A stretch of DNA of 64,000 nucleotides from Comamonadaceae bacterium (lineage in GTDB: Bacteria > Pseudomonadota > Gammaproteobacteria > Burkholderiales > Burkholderiaceae_C): the NCBI GenBank assembly GCA_013297875.1, contig JAAFIW010000002.1:244627-308626 (forward strand), read 5' to 3'. The first letter of the stretch is position 1. Each line of letters opens with the position of its first letter. Under the pieces are notes generated by a model. It was not told the origin of the DNA, did no database searches, and worked only from the letters and a program-made list of their open reading frames with translations. Made by a program: the position numbers and the translations under genes. Shown here one piece after another: positions 8,388 through 15,645 of the stretch.

Positions 8388-9401
8388 TCAAGCAGGCTGG
8401 TTTTCGCGAATCAGCTTGTCCAGTGCGTCTTCAAACAGCTGGCGTGCCTGCGCGCTGATTTGGTTCAGGTAGGTGTGCAGCTGTGCATCTGCCGCGGTGC
8501 GGCTTTCGCAGTTGGCGCTGTAGCTTTCAAAGTCGGCCAGTTGCTGGGTCAGCTCGGCCACATGGCGTTGGCATTCGCAGGCGATGGCAGAGGCCTGTGC
8601 TGACAGCATGGCCAAGGTCGCATCGTCAAAGCGGCGCGGGGTGGGTAAGCGTTTCACAGGTACCGATGAGGGTGCCAGCAGCGCGGCCAGCTCACGGTCT
8701 GACAGCGGGCTGCGGCGCACGGCCATGCCCCTGGCCAGCAGGGCCTGGGCGGCGTGTTCAGGGCCAAAGCCGTAAATCACCAGGCCGTGCACCCGGCCGT
8801 GGCCAGCTTGCAAGCACTGAGCCAGTTGAGCAATGCGATCGGCATCTTCGGCTTGCAAGGAAGGCAGTTGCACGACCAATTGAACAATCAATTGCATGTC
8901 TGCCTGCAGCCCGCTTTGGGCCTGCCCGTGCACCATGGCCGCCAGGGCTTGGGTCAGATCGTCGTACACGGTTTGTTGTGGGTTGCCACTGGAAGCCAGC
9001 AGCCGCACCACGGCCGGCGACGCCAGGCGGCGGGCGATGTTGCGCCCTACCACCACGCGCAGCACATCGGCTTGCGCTGCGTCGGGCGGGGTGGGATGGA
9101 TGTGGCCCGCAACATCCAGCTGCAAAGCCAGTGCCTGTAGATCGGGCAGGCTGCGCTTGGCTACCGTGCCAATGGCATGGCCATGAGCCGTCAGCTGGGC
9201 CAGCAGGGTCAGGCGAGCCACATCGTGCGGGCTGTACAGCCGGTGGCCCGAATCGGTCTGTGGCGGAGCCACCACCTGGTAGCGCCGCTCCCAAATACGG
9301 AGCGTATTCACACTCAAATTCGCCATGCGGGCCACCGCGCCGCTGCGAAAACGGGCGTCTGCTGTGCGTGATTGGGAGGGTGTGGCGGGTGTAGTGGGCA
9401 T
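8388..9401 (-). CDS. MerR-family transcriptional regulator
   Basis: The N-terminal MerR winged helix is clear: SGAVARMANLSVNTLRIWE followed by RLYSPHDVARL. It is followed by a long C-terminal domain of about 240 residues that resembles the helical plus Rossmann-like sensor layout of B12-binding MerR regulators (AQCLQAGHGRVHGLVIYGFG), but I see no DxHxxG cobalamin signature, so cofactor binding is doubtful. The ATG at 9401 is chosen; a TTG at 9413 adds four residues and has AAGGAC upstream, so it is possible. It is divergent from the HiPIP gene, with paired 11-bp direct repeats at 9402-9444 between them. It may regulate itself, the HiPIP gene or both. Confidence 0.85.
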   Translation of the reverse strand: MPTTPATPSQSRTADARFRSGAVARMANLSVNTLRIWERRYQVVAPPQTDSGHRLYSPHDVARLTLLAQLTAHGHAIGTVAKRSLPDLQALALQLDVAGHIHPTPPDAAQADVLRVVVGRNIARRLASPAVVRLLASSGNPQQTVYDDLTQALAAMVHGQAQSGLQADMQLIVQLVVQLPSLQAEDADRIAQLAQCLQAGHGRVHGLVIYGFGPEHAAQALLARGMAVRRSPLSDRELAALLAPSSVPVKRLPTPRRFDDATLAMLSAQASAIACECQRHVAELTQQLADFESYSANCESRTAADAQLHTYLNQISAQARQLFEDALDKLIRENQPA

Positions 9402-9444
9402 ATTTGTATTCAAATTGAACTCAATTGTCCTTTATTTGTATTCA
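9402..9444. promoter_or_regulatory. Paired ATTTGTATTCA direct repeats upstream of merR
   Basis: ATTTGTATTCA occurs at 9402-9412 and 9434-9444, 32 bp apart start to start, about three helical turns. The pair lies in the divergent region between the MerR-family gene and the HiPIP gene and is a candidate binding site for that regulator. Confidence 0.5.
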
Positions 9445-9528
9445 TTTTTGGGAATTTTCTTAACAAAATCCAGTTCAAGCTGCATAATTAAGCTTCGATA
9501 CCTCTACTAACTCACTACAAGGATTGCT

Positions 9529-9834
9529 ATGACCACGAATCGTCGCGTTTTTTTGATGACAGCCGCTGCAGCCTCTGGTGCTTTGGGTTCCACGGCTGCA
9601 ACGGCTCAAACCAAGTTGGAAGAAAAAGATGCGCAGGCTGTTGCGCTGAGTTACCTGCACGACTCTGCCAAGATCGATGAAAAGAAGTTTCCCAAGCATG
9701 CTAAGACCCAGCTGTGCAACAACTGCGCGCTGTGGCAATCCAAACCCACCGACGCGTGGGGTAATTGCCCGCTGTTTGCGGGTAAGCAGGTCAATGCCAA
9801 AGGCTGGTGTAGCGCCTGGGCCAAAAAAGCCTGA
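9529..9834 (+). CDS. hip: High-potential iron-sulfur protein (HiPIP)
   Basis: Small periplasmic [4Fe-4S] electron carrier that shuttles electrons from the bc1 complex to terminal oxidases or photosynthetic reaction centres. The 101-residue precursor begins with a Tat-type signal (NRRVFLMTAAAASGALG) and a likely cut after ATAQ. The cluster cysteines are arranged as CNNC, CPLF and WCSAW, the HiPIP pattern. The ATG at 9529 follows ACAAGGATTGCT. It is 14 bases upstream of an Rrf2-type regulator, so the two probably form an operon. HiPIP is well known from Rhodoferax relatives. Confidence 0.95.
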   Translation: MTTNRRVFLMTAAAASGALGSTAATAQTKLEEKDAQAVALSYLHDSAKIDEKKFPKHAKTQLCNNCALWQSKPTDAWGNCPLFAGKQVNAKGWCSAWAKKA

Positions 9835-9848
9835 CGCGGGAGCCCGCC

Positions 9849-10430
9849 ATGGGATTCACATCCAAAAGTCGGGTTGCGTTGGTGGCCATGATTGACGTGG
9901 CCGTACACCAACGGCGTGGCACCGTCACCGCCAAATCGGTGGCGCAGCGCCAGCAAATTTCGCTGTCGTACCTGGAGCAGCTGATCTCGCGCCTGCGCCG
10001 CAGCGGCCTGCTGGCGGCCAGTCGCGGGCCCGGTGGAGGCTACATGCTCACGCGCGGTGCGCGTGAGATCACCGCGATGGAAATTCTGGGTGCGGTAGAC
10101 GAAGGGCGACTGATCTCCGGACAGGCCAATGCGGAAGATCACCCCACCGACACGCCCGAACGCGTGCAGCACGACCTGTGGTCAGGGCTGGACGCCGCCA
10201 TCGTGACGTACCTGGAGTCGGTCACCCTACAAAGTCTGGTCGAGCAGCAATGCCCCAGCCTGCTGCAGTTGCCCGAGCGCGAAGTGCCAGACAACGCAGC
10301 GGGCTATGACCTGCGTGCGGGCATCAAAAAGCGGCGTGACGCGCCGGTTTATGCCAAAGCCGCAGCCTCAGGCTTTGCGTTGGCGCAGGCTTGGGGTTCT
10401 TCTTTTGCTACTGAAAGAATAGCTGCTTGA
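9849..10430 (+). CDS. Rrf2-family transcriptional regulator lacking cluster cysteines
   Basis: IscR-like winged-helix regulator: SRVALVAMIDVAVHQ, then a recognition region with SYLEQLISRLRRSGLLA and RGPGGGYML. IscR holds a [2Fe-2S] cluster with three closely spaced cysteines; here that region (about 92-110) has none, and the only cysteine is in EQQCPSL. It therefore probably does not bind a cluster, or uses another signal. The C-terminus (about residue 150 on) is low-complexity, and the final ERIAA plus stop are encoded by an R element. Being 14 bases after the HiPIP gene suggests it controls that operon. Confidence 0.88.
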   Translation: MGFTSKSRVALVAMIDVAVHQRRGTVTAKSVAQRQQISLSYLEQLISRLRRSGLLAASRGPGGGYMLTRGAREITAMEILGAVDEGRLISGQANAEDHPTDTPERVQHDLWSGLDAAIVTYLESVTLQSLVEQQCPSLLQLPEREVPDNAAGYDLRAGIKKRRDAPVYAKAAASGFALAQAWGSSFATERIAA

Positions 10431-10469
10431 GCAGTAAACACATGGGCTGGAAGATGAAATAGGCTTGAA
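10404..10469 (+). repeat. R element copy 4, ends the Rrf2 gene
   Basis: The Rrf2 reading frame enters this copy and stops at the TGA of the core (AATAGCTGCTTGAGCAG), giving the last residues ERIAA. The rest (ACATGGGCTGGAAG, then GGCTTGAA) lies downstream of the gene. Confidence 0.75.
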
Positions 10470-10502
10470 GCGAGCTTCAAAGACAATAAATCCAGCTGGA
10501 TT

Positions 10503-10904
10503 TCAGGCTAAGGCCCATTCCTGCACCGACAGACCCGGTACCCGCAAAAACTCACGCGCATTGTTGGTAATCAGCGCGCTGTCCTGCTGAAGCGCGTGGG
10601 CGGCAATCATCAAATCCATGTTCCCAATTGGCTGACCCGCTCGCTCCAAGGTGGCGCGCACCTGGGCGTATGGGTGGCTGGCGTCTGTGGGCCAATCCAG
10701 CACCTCAAAGCCCGCTAACCACGATTCCACCGCACTGCTGAAACGAGGTGATGCCAGCTTTGCGGCACCAAAACGAAGCTCCGCCGCCACAATGGATGAC
10801 AGCCACAACTGGCTGCGATCAATGCCCGCAAACCGCTCAATCATGGCCACCGGGTGACGCCGCAGGATGTAGCTGCAGATGTTGGTATCCAGGGTCAAAC
10901 GCAC
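10503..10904 (-). CDS. vapC: VapC-type PIN-domain toxin
   Basis: A 133-residue PIN-domain ribonuclease, the toxin of a type II toxin-antitoxin pair. The N-terminal LTLDTNICSYILR carries the first metal-binding Asp; later acidic positions fall in AAELRFGA and NMDLMIAAHAL, and TNNAREF is the usual C-terminal motif. VapC toxins cleave tRNA or rRNA when the antitoxin is lost. It lies 9 bases downstream of vapB, consistent with a toxin-second operon. All catalytic acidic positions appear intact, so the toxin is probably functional. Confidence 0.92.
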   Translation of the reverse strand: MRLTLDTNICSYILRRHPVAMIERFAGIDRSQLWLSSIVAAELRFGAAKLASPRFSSAVESWLAGFEVLDWPTDASHPYAQVRATLERAGQPIGNMDLMIAAHALQQDSALITNNAREFLRVPGLSVQEWALA

Positions 10905-10913
10905 GGCACGACC

Positions 10914-11165
10914 TTACGACCAGTCACGCGCCTGGGGCACAGGGTCATCGCGGCCAGCCATGAAGTCAGGCGGCAATGCTTCGGTGCTTTGGTAGAAGGC
11001 TTGGAGCCACTGGGCCATGTCGGTAGGCGTGCCAGCCTCCGGTTCCATCCACAGCGCCCCACCAATTTTTTCAATCCGCACCTGCTGCGCCTGCAAGCGC
11101 AGCTTGGCCGGTAGTCGGATCGCTTGGCTGCGCCCGCTCATGAACAATTTGGCGACAGTGGACAT
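10914..11165 (-). CDS. vapB: VapB-type antitoxin
   Basis: An 83-residue antitoxin with an AbrB/MazE-like swapped-hairpin DNA-binding N-terminus (VAKLFMSGRSQAIRLPAKLR) and a C-terminal part expected to wrap around VapC. The ATG at 11165 is chosen because GGAG lies just upstream; an ATG at 11192 would add nine residues without a ribosome site. It probably represses its own promoter. The AT-rich stretch TGATATGACATATGGATAT at 11182-11200, with short palindromes, is the likely operator. Confidence 0.9.
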   Translation of the reverse strand: MSTVAKLFMSGRSQAIRLPAKLRLQAQQVRIEKIGGALWMEPEAGTPTDMAQWLQAFYQSTEALPPDFMAGRDDPVPQARDWS

Positions 11166-11256
11166 GGAAGGCTCCAGCAAGTGATATGACATATGGATAT
11201 TACATTAGCACGTGCATCCTGACCTAGTCAGGGTGATTGACGCAGAGGTCAAGCAC

Positions 11257-11445
11257 CTACTTCTTCTCCGACCACAGCTGCCCACCCGTGGCCCAGTGTT
11301 CGCGTTTGATGTCGTACAGCAGCACGTCCACGCTTTCGGGCTTGCTGCCCAGGGTGTCGACCACTGCTTGGGTGAGGGCGACCACCAGGTTTTTTTTCTG
11401 CTCGGGCGTGCGGCCCTCTAACATTTCGACGCGGATGGTGGGCAT
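11257..11445 (-). CDS. 4-oxalocrotonate tautomerase-family protein
   Basis: A 62-residue tautomerase-superfamily subunit. After removal of Met the N-terminal Pro (PTIRVEMLEGRT) is the catalytic base; the downstream pattern EQKKNLVVALTQAVVDTLG is the family helix. The ATG at 11445 is chosen for the catalytic Pro1 and for the AAAGGAAA ribosome site; the open frame extends further upstream but would bury Pro1. Such proteins act in degradation of aromatic compounds (4-oxalocrotonate) or on unknown enols. No meta-cleavage genes are nearby, so the substrate is unknown. Confidence 0.9.
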   Translation of the reverse strand: MPTIRVEMLEGRTPEQKKNLVVALTQAVVDTLGSKPESVDVLLYDIKREHWATGGQLWSEKK

Positions 11446-11563
11446 GAAGATTTCCTTTAAAAAGTGGGGTTGCGGAACCACTAAATTATGGCCAGCCTCT
11501 CACCGTCTGCGTTGCCAGCGTCAATGGCCGACGTTTCTTTCAAACCCCACCCGGAGAACCCCC

Positions 11564-12472
11564 ATGTTGCGTGAAGACCTGAAATCCGAATTTGACTCCC
11601 TTATGCCGGGTCATCCTCGCCACAGCACCGAAGCCGGTGCCACCCGCCGCACCGCGCTGAAGGCCGCATTGGGCGTGGGCTATGCGGCCACAGCGCTGCC
11701 CATCATGGCGCAGACTGCCATCAAAACCTCGTCTGAGGGCCTGACCGCTGGCGAGGTAACGATTGACGTGGGTGGCTTCAAGATGCCCGCCTACCGCGCC
11801 ATGCCCGCAGGCAAAACCAATCTGCCGGTGGTGTTGGTGATTCAAGAGATTTTTGGCGTGCACGAATACATTGCCGACACCGCGCGCCGCTTTGCCAAGG
11901 CTGGCTACCTGGCCGTGGCCCCCGAGCTGTTTGCCCGCCAGGGTGACGCCAGCCAGTACGGCGAAGTGGCCAAGTTGATCGCTGAAGTGGTCAGCAAAGT
12001 GCCCGACGCGCAAGTGATGGCCGACCTGGACGCCACGGCCAAATGGGCCGCCGCCAACGGCGGTGACGCCAACAAGCTGGCCGTGACCGGTTTTTGCTGG
12101 GGCGGCCGCCAGACCTGGCTGTACAGCGCGCACAACAAGGGCGTAAAAGCCGGTGTGGCCTGGTACGGCCGCCTGGTGGGCGCTGCGTCAGAGCTGACCC
12201 CCAAGCACCCGGTGGACATTGCGGCCGCCTTGAGCGGCCCGGTGCTGGGCCTGTATGGCGGCAAAGACAGCGGCATTCCGCTGGACACGGTGGACAAGAT
12301 GAAGGCCGCTTTGTCTGGCGGAAATGCCGCCGCCAAGGCTTCGCAGTTTGTGGTCTACCCCGATGCGCCCCACGCCTTTCATGCCGACTACCGGCCCAGC
12401 TTCCAGAAGGATCTGGCCGAAGACGGCTGGAAGCGGGCGCTGGCCTGGTTCAAGGCCAACGGTGTGGCTTAA
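11564..12472 (+). CDS. Dienelactone hydrolase-family protein, Tat-exported
   Basis: An alpha/beta hydrolase of 302 residues. The catalytic triad is visible as Cys178 in GFCWGGR, Asp235 in YGGKDSG and His270 in DAPHAFH, with the family Glu95 in QEIFG. The N-terminus carries a twin-arginine signal (TRRTALKAALGVGYAATALP), so it probably works in the periplasm, unlike cytoplasmic ClcD. Family members hydrolyse dienelactone, but exported members have unknown substrates. The ATG at 11564 follows CGGAGAA. It is divergent from the tautomerase gene and followed by a strong terminator. Confidence 0.92.
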   Translation: MLREDLKSEFDSLMPGHPRHSTEAGATRRTALKAALGVGYAATALPIMAQTAIKTSSEGLTAGEVTIDVGGFKMPAYRAMPAGKTNLPVVLVIQEIFGVHEYIADTARRFAKAGYLAVAPELFARQGDASQYGEVAKLIAEVVSKVPDAQVMADLDATAKWAAANGGDANKLAVTGFCWGGRQTWLYSAHNKGVKAGVAWYGRLVGAASELTPKHPVDIAAALSGPVLGLYGGKDSGIPLDTVDKMKAALSGGNAAAKASQFVVYPDAPHAFHADYRPSFQKDLAEDGWKRALAWFKANGVA

Positions 12473-12512
12473 TACCGTCTATTGCGATTAAGTTCGCAAT
12501 AAGATGCAGCGA

Positions 12513-12538
12513 ACCGCCCTTCGGGGCGGTTTTGCTTT
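12513..12538 (+). terminator. Rho-independent terminator after the dienelactone hydrolase gene
   Basis: ACCGCCC-TTCG-GGGCGGT hairpin (12513-12530) with a stable TTCG loop followed by TTTGCTTT. A smaller inverted repeat (ATTGCGA/TCGCAAT, 12481-12500) precedes it. Confidence 0.88.
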
Positions 12539-12563
12539 GCTGAGCGGCGTGTACATTTATGAA

Positions 12564-12622
12564 CGAAATCGGTATCCAGCCCAATAGAAATATGCTCAAG
12601 CAGCTATGACTTTAGTAGCAAT
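12564..12622 (-). repeat. R element copy 5, contains the start codon of the ZIP gene
   Basis: Minus-oriented copy (ATGCTCAAGCAGCTATGA). The ATG of the ZIP transporter at 12606 lies within the core, where other copies have ATC or ATT. Confidence 0.7.
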
Positions 12623-13469
12623 CATCATCGCCACCCTGGTGGCCGGCATTGGCAGCGTGTGGCTGGCGGCGCTCTTGCTGCGCCTGGGCGTGCTGGCGGC
12701 CAGCCCAGACCCGGCCTCCACCCGCGTGGGCTCGCAGCACCTGCTCAGCTTGGCTGCGGGCGCGCTGCTGGCCACCGCCTTTATGCACCTGCTGCCCGAG
12801 GCATTTGAAAGCCAGGCCGGTGCCAAAGAGCTGTTTGCCTGCCTGCTGCTGGGGCTGGTGTTTTTCTTCCTGCTGGACAAAGCCGAGCTGTGGCACCACG
12901 GGCACGAACACGGGCACGGGCCTGACGACGGTCACGCACATGACCATGGTCACGCACATGCTCACGGTCAGGCGCACGTCCACACGCACGAGGGCGCTCA
13001 CACGCAAGCACCGCCGCGCTTGGGTGGCTGGGCCGTGCTCACCGGCGACAGCGTGCACTGCTTTGGCGACGGCATTTTGATCGCTTCAGCCTTCATGGCC
13101 GACATGCGCCTGGGCCTGGTGGCTGCGCTGGCGGTGTTGGCCCATGAGGTGCCGCACCACATGGGTGATTTGGTGGTGCTGCGCCAGACCAGCCGCAACC
13201 CCCGCGTGGCCCTGCTCAAGGTGTCGCTGGCCGGGGCCGTCACCGCGCTGGGTGGCCTGGCCGGTTGGGCGCTGCTGGGGCGTTTGAGCGACTGGCTGCC
13301 TTATTTTCTGGTGGTGGCCAGCAGCAGCTTTATCTATGTGGCGCTGGCAGACCTGATTCCGCAACTGCAAAAGCGCTTGTCTGCCCGCCAGACTGTGGCG
13401 CAAATCGTCTGGCTGGCCATGGGCATTGTGGTGGTGACAGCCGTCAGCGGCCTGGCGCATGCACACTGA
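12606..13469 (+). CDS. ZIP-family metal transporter
   Basis: A 287-residue inner-membrane protein with about eight hydrophobic segments and a long His-rich cytoplasmic loop (about 96-140; repeats such as HGHEHGHG), the hallmark of ZIP zinc/iron importers. Conserved polar motifs in TM4 and TM5 are present: HCFGDGILIASAF and AHEVPHHMGDLVVL. The substrate is probably zinc or another divalent metal. The ATG at 12606 lies inside an R element and has no good ribosome site (CAAGCAGCT), but later in-frame starts would delete TM1, so this start is kept. Confidence 0.92.
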   Translation: MTLVAIIIATLVAGIGSVWLAALLLRLGVLAASPDPASTRVGSQHLLSLAAGALLATAFMHLLPEAFESQAGAKELFACLLLGLVFFFLLDKAELWHHGHEHGHGPDDGHAHDHGHAHAHGQAHVHTHEGAHTQAPPRLGGWAVLTGDSVHCFGDGILIASAFMADMRLGLVAALAVLAHEVPHHMGDLVVLRQTSRNPRVALLKVSLAGAVTALGGLAGWALLGRLSDWLPYFLVVASSSFIYVALADLIPQLQKRLSARQTVAQIVWLAMGIVVVTAVSGLAHAH

Positions 13470-13542
13470 CGGCGCAAACCCATACAGCCGTCACACCCGG
13501 CTGGCACCATTCGCTAACGACACTTGTTTTTTGCCCCACGCC

Positions 13543-14295
13543 ATGACCGAACCGACCACCCCACCCACCCGCAGCATGCCCCTGCAAGGCGCCACCAACT
13601 TCCGCGACCTGGGCGGCTACACCGGCCACCAGGGCCGCCCCGTGCGCTGGCGCCAGCTGTTCCGCTCCGACCACCTGGGCGCGCTCACGCCGCAAGACCT
13701 GGCCACGCTACAGCCCCTGGGCCTGGCCCAGGTGTTTGACTTTCGCGGCAAAGAAGAGCGCGCTTGGCAGCCCAGCCGCCTGCCGGGCGCACCGGTGCAG
13801 TCGCTGGCCATCGAGCCCACCGTGGTACAGCGCCTGGCCGATTACGCCGCTGGGGGCACCATTCCCACCGGCGAAGACACCGTGCACATGATGAACCAGA
13901 CCTACCGCGCGTTTGTGCAGCACAACACACCCCAGTTCACCCAGCTGTTTGCGAGCATTCTGCAAGCCGAGGCACCGGTGGTTTTCCACTGCACCGCCGG
14001 CAAAGACCGCACCGGCCTTGCCGCCGCGCTGCTGCTGCATGCGCTGGGGGTAGATGGTGAGGTGGTCATGCACGACTACCTGCTGACCAACCAGCTCTAC
14101 AAAGTACCCGCCCTGTACGCCAGCCCCTTGCCCAGCGAGGTTTCGCGCGTGCTGTGGGGCGTTCAACCCGAGTTTTTGCAGGCGGCGTTTGACGCGATGG
14201 ATGCCGACTTTGGGGGTGTGGACGGCTATCTGGAGAAGGGGCTGGGTTTAGACGCGGCGCAGCGGCAGAAGCTGCGGGGGAAGTATCTGGAATAA
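13543..14295 (+). CDS. Tyrosine-protein phosphatase (Y_phosphatase3 type)
   Basis: A 250-residue cytoplasmic protein with the P-loop HCTAGKDRTG (Cys150 nucleophile, Arg156), the N-terminal NFRDLGGY motif and FDFRGKEER typical of the DSP-like Y_phosphatase3 family. Members dephosphorylate phosphotyrosine or phosphoinositides. The ATG at 13543 is chosen; an in-frame start at 13459 would overlap the ZIP gene and add a non-conserved stretch. No kinase gene is adjacent. Confidence 0.88.
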   Translation: MTEPTTPPTRSMPLQGATNFRDLGGYTGHQGRPVRWRQLFRSDHLGALTPQDLATLQPLGLAQVFDFRGKEERAWQPSRLPGAPVQSLAIEPTVVQRLADYAAGGTIPTGEDTVHMMNQTYRAFVQHNTPQFTQLFASILQAEAPVVFHCTAGKDRTGLAAALLLHALGVDGEVVMHDYLLTNQLYKVPALYASPLPSEVSRVLWGVQPEFLQAAFDAMDADFGGVDGYLEKGLGLDAAQRQKLRGKYLE

Positions 14296-14306
14296 AACCT
14301 CACCTG

Positions 14307-14420
14307 GAGGAAAGCAACAGAACACAGAGGCACAGAGGCACAGAGGTAAGAAGAGAGAGCCATGTGCAGACATTCAAGAGATTTCACGAAAGACTCTTCT
14401 TGCCTTTTTACCTCTGCGAA
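14307..14420. repeat. ACAGAGGCACAGAGG repeat, copy 1
   Basis: About 114 bp that match copy 2 at 14517-14637: GAGGAAAGCA, CAGAACACAGAGGCACAGAG, TAAGAAGAGA, GACATTCAAGAG and TTCACGAAA. The right hairpin arm is only partial (TTTACCTCTGCG), as if cut short. An R element follows directly. Confidence 0.7.
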
Positions 14421-14432
14421 TTGCTCTTTTTT

Positions 14433-14490
14433 CAATAGCTGCTTGAGCAGTTATGGCAAGGGCTGGCGGCTGATTTCTTGGTTTGAAACT
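14433..14490 (+). repeat. R element copy 6
   Basis: TCAATAGCTGCTTGAGCAG then AAGGGCTGGCGGC and TTGGTTTGAAA, lying between the two ACAGAGG repeats in the gap between the convergent phosphatase and sulfurtransferase genes. Confidence 0.75.
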
Positions 14491-14516
14491 GCTCAGATGA
14501 CGCCCTCTGCGGGTTG

Positions 14517-14637
14517 AGAGGAAAGCAGCAGAACACAGAGGCACAGAGGTAAGAAGAGATTGGGCAATGCGTCGACATTCAAGAGGCTTCACGAAACCCT
14601 CCTCTTCCCTCTGTGTCTCTGTGCCTCTGTGTTCTGT
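14517..14637. repeat. ACAGAGGCACAGAGG repeat, copy 2 (long hairpin)
   Basis: The left arm CAGAACACAGAGGCACAGAG (14529-14548) is mirrored by CTCTGTGCCTCTGTGTTCTG (14617-14636), so the element can fold into a long hairpin. It could end transcription from both convergent neighbours (GTTTTGTTTT follows). Confidence 0.7.
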
Positions 14638-14713
14638 TTTGTTTTCACCCGGCAGCAGTAGCCCCGCCAACACAGCTTGTCTGAGGCATCTACCTCATCA
14701 GGGACTTTGAGGA

Positions 14714-15598
14714 TTAACCCCGCGCCACCGGCCGTGCCGCATCGCTGCACCAATCACTCCAGCTGCCCGCATACAGCGCCGTGGCCGGGTAGCCCGCAAT
14801 CTGCATGGCCAGCAGGTTGGGCACAGCGCTCACGCCGCTGCCGCAGTGGTGCACCACGCCAGCCGGGTCGCGGCCCGCCAGCAGAGCGTCAAACTCGGCG
14901 CGTAGCACCGCAGCCGGTTTGAATTTGCCGTCTGCGCCCAGGTTGTCGGAAAACGGGCGGTTCAGCGCGCCCGGAATGTGGCCTGCCACCGGATCCAGCG
15001 GCTCCACCTCGCCGCGAAAGCGGGGCGCTCCGCGGGCGTCAATGATGGTTTGGGCGGGCTGGCCCAGCTGCGCCAGGATGTCGCTAGCCGCTATTAACTT
15101 CATAGCTGCTTGAGCAGTATTGATATGGGCTGTTGGCCTGTTTGATTCAAAACTGCCGTTTTCGACAGCCCCATGGGCCACCGCACCACCGGCAGCCTGC
15201 CAGGCTTGCAAGCCGCCATCCAGCACCGCCGCTGCGTCGTGCCCCAGCCATTTCAGCATCCACCACAGGCGGCCACAGTAGTTGGCACCCTGCCGGTCGT
15301 ACACCACGGCTTGCATATCGGGCGTGAAACCAGTGGCAGCCAGCCAGCGGGCAAACGCCTCGCGCGTGGGAAGCGGGTGGCGCCCGCCCGATGCAGTGGG
15401 GCCACCGCCTTTCTCGCTCAGGTCGCGGTTCAAGTGCACATACATCGCGCCAGCAAGGTGAACGTCTGCGTATTGCTGGGCCCCGGCCTCGGGGTTCATC
15501 AGGTCAAAGCTGCAATCAAACACCATCAGTGGCGCGCCACGGGCCTGCAGGCCTTGCAACTGTTCAACAGAAATCAGGGTGGTGTAGGGGAATGTCAT
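14714..15598 (-). CDS. Sulfurtransferase (3-mercaptopyruvate/thiosulfate type, tandem rhodanese)
   Basis: Two rhodanese domains (about 8-140 and 175-290); the C-terminal one has the active-site Cys252 in HHCGSGVSAVP. The loop CGSGV rather than CRKGVTA points to mercaptopyruvate (SseA-like) preference. Residues about 150-171 (SNRPTAHINTAQAAMKLIAA) between the domains are encoded by an in-frame R element. The linker position explains why the insertion is tolerated. The ATG at 15598 is used, with GAAGG upstream; a TTG at 15604 would add two residues. Confidence 0.92.
   Translation of the reverse strand: MTFPYTTLISVEQLQGLQARGAPLMVFDCSFDLMNPEAGAQQYADVHLAGAMYVHLNRDLSEKGGGPTASGGRHPLPTREAFARWLAATGFTPDMQAVVYDRQGANYCGRLWWMLKWLGHDAAAVLDGGLQAWQAAGGAVAHGAVENGSFESNRPTAHINTAQAAMKLIAASDILAQLGQPAQTIIDARGAPRFRGEVEPLDPVAGHIPGALNRPFSDNLGADGKFKPAAVLRAEFDALLAGRDPAGVVHHCGSGVSAVPNLLAMQIAGYPATALYAGSWSDWCSDAARPVARG
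15088..15154 (+). repeat. R element copy 7, in frame inside the sulfurtransferase gene
   Basis: One of the best matches: CATAGCTGCTTGAGCAG, GATATGGGCTGTTGGCC, TTTGATTCAAA. It is read on the opposite strand by the gene, where the core becomes GCTCAAGCAGCT (Ala-Gln-Ala-Ala). Confidence 0.8.
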
Positions 15599-15645
15599 GG
15601 TCAACGGCCTTCAGATTGAAAAGTAGGTAATAGGGGGCAACAACT

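Noticed and set aside
10503-11165. vapBC as part of a defence island
   Set aside because: It stands alone among metabolic genes with no restriction, abortive infection or phage genes nearby.
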